A stretch of 45,016 nucleotides of DNA from Nitrososphaerota archaeon (GTDB taxonomy: Archaea > Iainarchaeota > Iainarchaeia > Iainarchaeales > GCA-2688035), in NCBI GenBank assembly GCA_017610265.1, contig JAFCCH010000010.1, positions 1-45,016 on the forward strand. Direction: 5' to 3'. The position numbers were made by a program, and so were the translations under genes. Shown here one piece after another: positions 1 through 6,865 of the stretch; position 1 is the first letter of the stretch; the number at the start of each line of letters is the position of its first letter. The notes beneath the pieces are model-generated. The model was not told where the DNA came from, did no database searches, and saw only the letters and a program-made list of their open reading frames with translations.

Positions 1-1
1 C

Positions 2-991
2 TCATCAGGACTTATTCAAAACACTCTTATTTCAGGAGGTGGTGGGATAGCAATAGCTGCAGCGCCTCCAACAGGAGAAAATACTGATTATCTTTGCTCA
101 GACGGATTTAACAACGATGCAGATGAATTAATTGACTGTGCAGATCCAGACTGCATAGGCAAAACAGGAACAGGACAATATCCGGACGGATTTTTATGCG
201 AACAGCCAGAAGCAAGTTGCGCAGATTCCTATGACAATGATGGGAATGAGGATGTTGATTGTGATGACAGTGATTGCATTAGTAGTTGTATTGTAGGAAA
301 TCCTGTTTCAGAGTGTATGACTATAAACAGCAGTGGATTGTATATGTTAACTCAGGATATTTTGGACGAGCAAACAGACAAGTGTATTATTATTGCAGCA
401 GATAATGTTATTTTAGATTGTGATGGAAAAACTCTAACTGGTAAATATGGTTCTCAGATGGGTTTTGTTTACGGGGTATATTTACATAGTAGAACAAATG
501 TCACTGTTAAGAATTGTAATTTGGATAAATTTAGTCCAGGAATTTCAGTTGAATTTTCATCAAATAATACTTTTACTGGAAACACAATGAGCAATTATGG
601 CGTTGGCTTTCGTACAGTTAATTCACATGAGAACACCTATGGCAATAATGTGTTTAACGGCGGCTATGCAACTACAGCAATGTTGTTGTTAACTTCACAT
701 GACAATGTTCTGACTAATAACACAGCAAATTCAGGCGGTTATGGCTTTCATATAAGGTATTCAACCGGCAATACCTTAACAGGCAACACAGCAAATCAAA
801 ATGAGCTTGGCGGAATTCGGTTTGTGGAATCGTTGGGAAATACTTTAAACAACAATACTATTTGTGGCAGCGGACTTGGTGATATTCAGTGTGTTATTAA
901 CTCAGAGGATAACAGTGGAACAGAAAATATAGCGAACACGTTGTTTGGCGACTGTGGCGGAAACTTGGAAATGCTTGATTGTCCTCCATAG
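2..991 (+). CDS. Partial surface/secreted protein with parallel beta-helix (NosD-like) repeats, cut at the 5' end by the window edge
   Basis: The frame of ORF 317..991 has no stop back to base 2. The extra N-terminal part contains Cys/Asp repeats LCSDGFNNDADELIDCADPDC and CADSYDNDGNEDVDCDDSDC. It is followed by NNTFTGN / NTLTGNTANQN / NTLNNNT right-handed beta-helix repeats. Confidence 0.8.
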   Translation, partial: SSGLIQNTLISGGGGIAIAAAPPTGENTDYLCSDGFNNDADELIDCADPDCIGKTGTGQYPDGFLCEQPEASCADSYDNDGNEDVDCDDSDCISSCIVGNPVSECMTINSSGLYMLTQDILDEQTDKCIIIAADNVILDCDGKTLTGKYGSQMGFVYGVYLHSRTNVTVKNCNLDKFSPGISVEFSSNNTFTGNTMSNYGVGFRTVNSHENTYGNNVFNGGYATTAMLLLTSHDNVLTNNTANSGGYGFHIRYSTGNTLTGNTANQNELGGIRFVESLGNTLNNNTICGSGLGDIQCVINSEDNSGTENIANTLFGDCGGNLEMLDCPP

Positions 992-1075
992 CAAAAGACT
1001 TGTATCCTTGTGTTGAATAATTTTTTTTTAGAAAAAGCTTTATTCTGCGAGTTCGCCTTCGTGGCTGAATAACAC

Positions 1076-2746
1076 TCATTGTGATTTAAAAACTAAAAAG
1101 TCTCCAATTGCCAATGCATCTAATCCTGTTGACGAAAAAGTCTTAATCGCATCGTTAGGAGAACAAACAATTGGCTCGCGTTTGTTAAAAGATGTATTCA
1201 AAACCATTGGAACAGAAGAAAGGTTCTCAAAGCTTTTAATTAAATCAAAATATTTCTTATTAACATCTCTTGAAACAGTCTGAGGTCTTGAAGTTCCATC
1301 AAAATGAACAACTGACGGAATTTCCTTTTTTTTATTTTCGACAGTATAAAAAGCTTTTAACATAAAAGGTGAATCAAAACAATTTTCAAAATATTCGCTT
1401 GCACTATTTTTCAAAACACTTGGGGCAAAAGGTCTCCACGATTCTCTTGCCTTAACTTTTCCATTGACAACATCTTTTATATTCTCCAAACAAGGATTTG
1501 CCAAAATGCTTCTGTTACCCAACGCTCTTGGGCCAAATTCCATTCCGCCCTGGAACCATCCAATAACCTTCCCTTCAAAAATCATTTCGGCAGCAACTTT
1601 TGAAATATTTTTATGTTTATCAAAATCCAAATTAGATTTTAATAAAACTTGTTCAATTTCCTCATTTGAAAATGAAGGTCCGTAAAAAGCATGCTCTAAT
1701 TTAAACCTTGGAGTGTTTTGTTTCAATTTGTTGAAAATAAACATTGCAGCACCCACTGACTTTCCTCCATCTCCGGCAGCGGGGACAATAAATAAATTGT
1801 CAACTAATCCAGACTTTTGAATTTCCCCGTTGGATTTGCAATTCAAAGCAACTCCTCCTGCTAAACAAACATCCTTAATTCCTGTAACTGCTATGGTGTG
1901 CTTAATCAGATTTTCAATAGCCTCTTCAAAACGAGCTTGAAGGGTTGCAGCAACATTCAAATGTTTTTTTGAATAAGAATCAAAGGGGTTTTTATGAGAT
2001 TCTCCAAAACATTTTTCGAGTTGTTTTTTAGTTCCACGGCCATAACAAGTTGAAGGTACAGTTTCAAAAAAAACATTGCTTGTGTCAATTACTCCAGAAA
2101 AGTCTTCAACAGGTTCCCCATAAGCAGCCAACCCCATAACTTTTCCCTCGTGGCCAATTCCTTTATAATAACCCAAATACTTTGAAACATTTGCATACAT
2201 AAAACCCAGACTGTTAATACCCTTAATTCTTTTGATTTCATCAAAACCTTCGTTGTTTGCCTTTGACAAAAGCACGGTAGTCAAATCGCCCCAGGCATCA
2301 AAAGTAACAACAGAAGACTCTCTAAAACCAGAACAATAAAAAGAAGACGAAGCATGACACAAATGATGTTCAACAAAATGAATTTCTGCATTTTTAAAAA
2401 GAGTTTTTATAGTTTTAATAGGTACACGAAAATTATTGTGTGCGGGATAATTCAAAACATTTTTAATTGATGTTCTTCCATCCAACAAAAAATTTCCATT
2501 AAAAATATAGTGTCTTAACCACAACTTCAAATGTTCTAACGGTTCAACATCAGCAATTGCGACATAAGCAATATCTTCGGAAGAAAGTTTTGCCTTTTTC
2601 AAAACAAAATCAATAGATTTATAGGGGAAACCACAATGGTGTTTTATTCTACTAAATCGTTCCTCTTCACACATTGCAATAAGTTTACCGTCTTTAATTA
2701 GGCAAGCAGATGCATCATGTTCTCCAGTAATTCCCAAAACAATCAT
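1076..2746 (-). CDS. Carbamoyltransferase (NodU/CmcH/TobZ family)
   Basis: N-terminal ITGEHDASACLIKDGKLIAMCEEERFSRIKH; HHLCHASSSFYCSGF; C-terminal GGMEFGPRALGNRSILANP and RPFAPSVL motifs. Confidence 0.92.
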   Translation of the reverse strand: MIVLGITGEHDASACLIKDGKLIAMCEEERFSRIKHHCGFPYKSIDFVLKKAKLSSEDIAYVAIADVEPLEHLKLWLRHYIFNGNFLLDGRTSIKNVLNYPAHNNFRVPIKTIKTLFKNAEIHFVEHHLCHASSSFYCSGFRESSVVTFDAWGDLTTVLLSKANNEGFDEIKRIKGINSLGFMYANVSKYLGYYKGIGHEGKVMGLAAYGEPVEDFSGVIDTSNVFFETVPSTCYGRGTKKQLEKCFGESHKNPFDSYSKKHLNVAATLQARFEEAIENLIKHTIAVTGIKDVCLAGGVALNCKSNGEIQKSGLVDNLFIVPAAGDGGKSVGAAMFIFNKLKQNTPRFKLEHAFYGPSFSNEEIEQVLLKSNLDFDKHKNISKVAAEMIFEGKVIGWFQGGMEFGPRALGNRSILANPCLENIKDVVNGKVKARESWRPFAPSVLKNSASEYFENCFDSPFMLKAFYTVENKKKEIPSVVHFDGTSRPQTVSRDVNKKYFDLIKSFENLSSVPMVLNTSFNKREPIVCSPNDAIKTFSSTGLDALAIGDFLVFKSQ

Positions 2747-2859
2747 TTTTATGACCCTCGCGTTGCTATTTATTCATTCATATGGAACTTAATTCTTTTT
2801 TAATATTTTTCCTATAGGCCTCTTGCTGCTGGCAAATTCTTTTCCCCTTCATTCATTAA

Positions 2860-2932
2860 TAGCCCCGGAGAGATTCGAACTCTCGTCGCCGGCTCCAGGG
2901 GCCGGCATCCTTGGCCACTAGACTACGGGGCT
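2860..2932 (-). tRNA. tRNA-Gln (anticodon CUG)
   Basis: Reverse complement folds as AGCCCCG-TA-GTCT..GGAT-G-CCGGC-CCCTGGA-GCCGG-CGAC-GAGAG-TTCGAAT-CTCTC-CGGGGCT-A. All four stems are complete; position 33 is C rather than U. Confidence 0.9.
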
Positions 2933-2935
2933 TTG
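2918..2935. repeat. 18-bp direct repeat, copy 1 (5' end of the tRNA gene)
   Basis: ctagactacggggctttg is identical to 2981..2998. Confidence 0.9.
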
Positions 2936-2957
2936 CTTCCGTAGTCTTTTTTTTGGT

Positions 2958-2980
2958 CAACCTTTTCTTGGAAAAGGTTG
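2958..2980. repeat. Perfect 10-bp inverted repeat with 3-nt loop
   Basis: caaccttttc-ttg-gaaaaggttg, between the tRNA and its truncated copy. Confidence 0.85.
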
Positions 2981-2998
2981 CTAGACTACGGGGCTTTG
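2981..2998. repeat. 18-bp direct repeat, copy 2 (truncated tRNA 5' end)
   Basis: ctagactacggggctttg is identical to 2918..2935, without the rest of the tRNA. Confidence 0.9.
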
Positions 2999-3066
2999 TA
3001 TGTTGTTTTTCCTTATTAATTATCCATTAAATAACCTTAAAAATCTTCAAATTTTCTCTTTTTTTT

Positions 3067-3285
3067 TTACGAAATTATTAAGTTTTTTTCAAGCCTTGTG
3101 TTTGAGTCAACACATCTGCATTCAAGGCCCTGGCCTGTGCTTACGGCTCCTATTGCCATATCATAACCTTCTTCACTGCAGGCATTGCTGCACTCGGCTA
3201 AAGACTGTTCGTTTAGGAAGTAAAGTGGCAGGGAAACAGCAAGATATGCCACAATGACGATAATTGCAATTGTTTCAAGCCTCAT
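3067..3285 (-). CDS. Small membrane-anchored Cys-containing protein
   Basis: 72 aa; N-terminal hydrophobic helix IAIIVIVAYLAVSLPLYFL followed by CSNAC and CRC. Just upstream of, and on the same strand as, the prenyltransferase gene. Confidence 0.55.
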   Translation of the reverse strand: MRLETIAIIVIVAYLAVSLPLYFLNEQSLAECSNACSEEGYDMAIGAVSTGQGLECRCVDSNTRLEKNLIIS

Positions 3286-3306
3286 TTTTAAATCACTGCA
3301 AAAGGC

Positions 3307-4005
3307 TTACTTTCCAAAATTTCTTTGCCTTAGTTCAAAGTCTGCCACTGCCTCTCCCAAATCTTCTTTTGAAAATTCAGGCCAGTAGTGCTGGCAGAAA
3401 TAAAGTTCAGAGTAGTCGCTTTGGTATGGCAAAAAGCCAGATGTTCTCTTGGCTCCGCCTGTTCTGATTATCAAATCAGGATCATCAAGTTTTGCATAAA
3501 GGTAATTTTCAAATTTCTTTTCGTCAATGGCATTAATGTCAATTCTGCCTTCCTTTGCGTCCAGGGCCAGCTTTTTTGCGGCGTCAACTATTTCAGCCCG
3601 GCCACTGTATCCAAGTGCAAGATTAATTGTCCTCTTCTTAAAATTTTCAGTGAGCTCTTCGGCTTGCCTTACTTTTCCAAGAAGCTTTTCCGGCAGGAGT
3701 TCAAGCCTTCCGAAAAATTTTAGCCTTATTTCGTTTGATTCAAAGTAGCCTGACTTTGTTGCCTTGTCAAGTTCCCTGTCAAAAATTTTAAACAATAGTC
3801 CAAGTTCAGCGCTTCTTTTCTGAATGTTTTCAAGTGAAAGCATCCAAAAGGTTCCTGTTTTAACTGTCTTGTATTCTTCAAGCCAGTCCATTACCTGCCA
3901 TGCTTTGTTTGTTCCCATTTGATAAGCCTTAAGAAAATTTACTCCTGACTGCCTTGCGAAACGCCTGTTCCCGTCCGGAATGAATGCAATTGATTCCAAG
4001 TTCAT
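3307..4005 (-). CDS. uppS: cis-Prenyltransferase (undecaprenyl/polyprenyl diphosphate synthase)
   Basis: FIPDGNRRFAR N-terminal motif; IIRTGGAKRTSGFLPYQSDYSELYF C-terminal UPP-synthase signature. Confidence 0.93.
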   Translation of the reverse strand: MNLESIAFIPDGNRRFARQSGVNFLKAYQMGTNKAWQVMDWLEEYKTVKTGTFWMLSLENIQKRSAELGLLFKIFDRELDKATKSGYFESNEIRLKFFGRLELLPEKLLGKVRQAEELTENFKKRTINLALGYSGRAEIVDAAKKLALDAKEGRIDINAIDEKKFENYLYAKLDDPDLIIRTGGAKRTSGFLPYQSDYSELYFCQHYWPEFSKEDLGEAVADFELRQRNFGK

Positions 4006-4182
4006 TTTTTATCACTTTCAAAAAAGCCAGAATCCACTCCAGTGGCTCTCTATTATCTAAATTGCTGGTTTCCTTTAAAAAATTACTGTTGGCTTTACTC
4101 TTTGATGAATGTAACAATTTGCCTTTTTTGAGGGTGAGGCAAATTTTTTAAACTACAGAATCCTTAATATAACGGTTTTGGA

Positions 4183-4380
4183 ATGCCGGAAAACAACATC
4201 TCTGAGAAAAAAAAGGAAAAAATGCTTGAAATTGTCTCAGGCCTGAAGATGAGAATGAGGGAACTGGACGATCTAGGCAAGCAAATTAAGATTGAAGGAA
4301 GGCTTGTCTCTCCAAGGACCACTAAACGAATGCTTGAAGAAATTAAAGTGCCCCCCTTAAAGCTTTTAAAAGAAAAATAA
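4183..4380 (+). CDS. Small charged hypothetical protein
   Basis: 65-aa ORF directly upstream of the DUF192 gene, same strand, helical/charged composition. Confidence 0.5.
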   Translation: MPENNISEKKKEKMLEIVSGLKMRMRELDDLGKQIKIEGRLVSPRTTKRMLEEIKVPPLKLLKEK

Positions 4381-4390
4381 GGTTTTTCCA

Positions 4391-4741
4391 ATGCTGTTAA
4401 ACAAGTCATCCGGCAAAAAGATAATAGACAGGGTTGTCCTTGCAGAAGCCCACTGGCAAAAAATGAAGGGCTTAATGTTTGAGGATCCTGCGCGCTTTAA
4501 TTACGCCCTTGTGTTTTGCCTGAAAAGAGAATCGATTTCCAATGCAGCCATTCACATGCTTTTTGTTTTCTTTCCAATTGACGTTGTTTACTTAAACAAG
4601 GACAAAAAGGTTGTTGACATCGCCAAAAACGTTCCTCCTTTTTCCCTTGGATATGTTCCCAAAAAGCCAAGCAAATTCTTTGTTGAATTGCCTGTTGGCA
4701 AAAGCAAGGGAATAAAGTTTGGAAACAAGCTTGAGTGGTAA
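4391..4741 (+). CDS. DUF192 family protein
   Basis: LAEAHWQKMKGLMF, MLFVFFPIDVVYLNKDKKVVDI, FVELPVGKSKGIKFGNKLEW match the DUF192 pattern. Confidence 0.8.
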   Translation: MLLNKSSGKKIIDRVVLAEAHWQKMKGLMFEDPARFNYALVFCLKRESISNAAIHMLFVFFPIDVVYLNKDKKVVDIAKNVPPFSLGYVPKKPSKFFVELPVGKSKGIKFGNKLEW

Positions 4742-4746
4742 AACAA

Positions 4747-5073
4747 ATGGACGAAATTTTTGGAAAAATTACCTCCGTTCTGGACGAAACAGAAGATGTT
4801 AGGTAGCCGGCAAATATTCCTGCCAAATTTCTTGAAAATGTAAAATACATCAAAATTGATTTTTCTTTTACTGACAATAAAAATATTCTGAGAACAGGCT
4901 TTGTTCAGTTAATGTTTGAAGGAAGCTCCTATGAACAAAGCAAGTCTATGATTCCACAGGTTGGAACAAGCTTAACCCTTGCAAAAAAAGGCTTTTTGGT
5001 TAAATCCTTTAAGCCAGTTCTCCCAGGCCTTGAAAAATATATAAATTTGGTTAAGATAAACAAGGCCAATTAA
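4747..5073 (+). pseudogene. Hypothetical protein, 108 codons, with in-frame TAG at codon 20
   Basis: ATG at 4747, 19 codons, TAG at 4804-4806, then the same frame stays open to TAA at 5071: MDEIFGKITSVLDETEDVR*PANIPAKFLENVKYIKIDFSFTDNKNILRTGFVQLMFEGSSYEQSKSMIPQVGTSLTLAKKGFLVKSFKPVLPGLEKYINLVKINKAN. Absent from the ORF track. Confidence 0.6.
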
Positions 5074-5086
5074 TTCGAAAATTTAA

Positions 5087-5263
5087 TTAGTCCAAGGGCA
5101 TTCCGACATATCTTTCTTTGCAGGTCTTTGAGCAAAATTTCTGGTAATAAAGGGGTTCTCCCTTGTTTTCAAGCAGTTTATTGCACTGCATACAGCGCCT
5201 TTCAACAGAATAATCTTTTGATGCCATTGCGTCATTTTTCCTAATATACTTTCCCAAATTCAT
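5087..5263 (-). CDS. Small zinc-ribbon-like protein (58 aa)
   Basis: Reverse-strand translation MNLGKYIRKNDAMASKDYSVERRCMQCNKLLENKGEPLYYQKFCSKTCKERYVGMPLD; CxxC and CxxxC pairs. Below the apparent 60-aa cutoff of the track. Upstream GGGGTGAAAG resembles a Shine-Dalgarno. Confidence 0.7.
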   Translation of the reverse strand: MNLGKYIRKNDAMASKDYSVERRCMQCNKLLENKGEPLYYQKFCSKTCKERYVGMPLD

Positions 5264-5404
5264 GTTCTTTCACCCCTACTGCTGGTTCTAAATGCCTGAA
5301 CCAATCTGCATACATTTCTGCAAAATACTATATCTATTAATGAGGGTGAATGGATTTAAGCATATCGTAAGAAAGGGGCATTTCGCAGATTAGAGTTAGT
5401 AATA

Positions 5405-5443
5405 GAGGAAAGAAAAAGATTAGAACTGTTTTTTTCTTTCCTC
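5405..5443. repeat. Perfect 13-bp inverted repeat, 13-nt loop
   Basis: gaggaaagaaaaa ... tttttctttcctc in noncoding sequence. Confidence 0.8.
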
Positions 5444-5629
5444 CTTTGCCTTTTTGCCTTCCTGTTATACAGAATTCGGGGGTGATAAACCCGCAACTAA
5501 TATGCCTAACCTTATATTTAAACAAGCCTGTTTTGAAAAGCGAACAAAGTTATGGTTAAAACGGTTTGAAAAGCGAAAGAACAGGGGTTTTTCCGCAAAA
5601 TGCACATTTTTCAAAAAGGGAGCGATAGC

Positions 5630-5649
5630 CATTTTTTGACTAAAAAATG
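5630..5649 (-). terminator. Hairpin just downstream of the reductase gene, possible terminator or 3'-end structure
   Basis: cattttttgactaaaaaatg, 8-bp stem with 4-nt loop, about 15 nt past the stop at 5665. Confidence 0.35.
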
Positions 5650-5664
5650 CTCTCAAAGAGATTT

Positions 5665-6831
5665 TTACATTGTCCTAATAACTGCAGGCAAAAGGCCCCA
5701 CATCTTTGGCTTGAACAAAACCTTTTTCATAAACGATGAAGGACGATCCATGTCACCGTGTTCCTGCAAAAACTCTTCAATCCCTGCATTCTTTGCCTTC
5801 AACAGCATTGAATTAAACTGCCCTGGCTTCATTGCCTGAATGTAAGAATGCAGTTTCCAATGAAGGTTAAGCTCTTTGTTAATGCCCTGCATGTTTTTTG
5901 AATAAGCGTCAAGTGAATGCTGGTGCTTTAAATGGTTTGCAATTGTGTCTGCACATACTTCTGTAGCCCTCAGGCCAAAAACAATTCCTCCGCCGGTGGT
6001 TGCCTTTGTATGTCCTGCCGCATCTCCTACAAGCAAGATGTTTCCTGAAGAAATTTCCTTTAACGGGGGGGAAATTGGAATAAGGGCACTGCTCTTGCTT
6101 AAAGTTCTTATGCTAAACTGCTTTTGTTCAAGAAACTGTTTCATTGAATTTCCCGCATTGAGCCCAAGACTTACTGCCAGACCAATTCTTGCAACTCTTT
6201 TTGATTCAGGCACAACCCATGCAAAAAAACCAGGAGCAAAATCTCCAAAATGCATTTCAACAAGATCTGGATTAAACTTTCCCTCTGCCCTAATTTGTAT
6301 AGCGTGCACAAATTCCTTTTCAAGCACTCCTGGAAAAACACTGTGTCTTACAACACTGTTGGCTCCGTCAGCTCCAATAGTAATTTTTGACTTTATCAGT
6401 TCTCCGCGGCCCTTGTTTTGCAGGAAAAGACTGCTGTTGTCATTTAGCTTTGCCCTTATGTCAATCAGCTTGCAATCTGTCTTGATTTCACACCCAAGTC
6501 TTTTTGCTTTTTTGTAAAACATTTGGTCAAATAAGAAACGGTCAACTACATAGGCAACAGTGCTTGGCCTTTGAATAGTGAGGCTTTCTCCATTCGGAGA
6601 AAAAATCTTTGCGCCCTTTACTTCGTTTATTACGCTGTTTCCAAGTTCCACTCCAAGCTCTTCAATGCCTGACCTTGAAATAAGCCCTGCACATTGCACA
6701 GGCCTTCCGACAGTTTGGTGTTCTTCAAAAATAGTAACTTCAAAGCCTTCTTCTGCAAGTAGTGTTCCGCAATGAAGACCGACCGGTCCTGCTCCAATAA
6801 TGTTGATTAGTCCCAAGCTAAAAAACCCCAA
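5665..6831 (-). CDS. Geranylgeranyl reductase family FAD-dependent oxidoreductase (archaeal lipid saturation)
   Basis: INIIGAGPVGLHCGTLLAEEGFEVTIFEEH Rossmann motif; QCAGLISRSGIEELG; GNILLVGDAAGHTKATTGGGIVFGLRA. Confidence 0.85.
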   Translation of the reverse strand: MGFFSLGLINIIGAGPVGLHCGTLLAEEGFEVTIFEEHQTVGRPVQCAGLISRSGIEELGVELGNSVINEVKGAKIFSPNGESLTIQRPSTVAYVVDRFLFDQMFYKKAKRLGCEIKTDCKLIDIRAKLNDNSSLFLQNKGRGELIKSKITIGADGANSVVRHSVFPGVLEKEFVHAIQIRAEGKFNPDLVEMHFGDFAPGFFAWVVPESKRVARIGLAVSLGLNAGNSMKQFLEQKQFSIRTLSKSSALIPISPPLKEISSGNILLVGDAAGHTKATTGGGIVFGLRATEVCADTIANHLKHQHSLDAYSKNMQGINKELNLHWKLHSYIQAMKPGQFNSMLLKAKNAGIEEFLQEHGDMDRPSSFMKKVLFKPKMWGLLPAVIRTM

Positions 6832-6865
6832 TAACTAGAGGTAACGGTTATTATTATTCTTTACT

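Noticed and set aside
2938-2955. ccgtagtcttttttt as a rho-independent-type terminator on the + strand
   Set aside because: The stem is formed with the tRNA gene itself and no + strand gene ends here; better explained as part of the tRNA-fragment duplication.
3929-4117. 62-aa minus-strand ORF overlapping the uppS start
   Set aside because: Overlaps the uppS N-terminus in another frame; no motif or ribosome binding site.
4804-4806. Genome-wide TAG recoding
   Set aside because: Several confident genes in the window terminate with TAG, so the in-frame TAG is better treated as a local event.
5945-6517. 190-aa plus-strand ORF antisense to the reductase gene
   Set aside because: Entirely covered by a well-supported gene on the other strand; Ser/Leu/Pro-rich shadow translation with no domain character.
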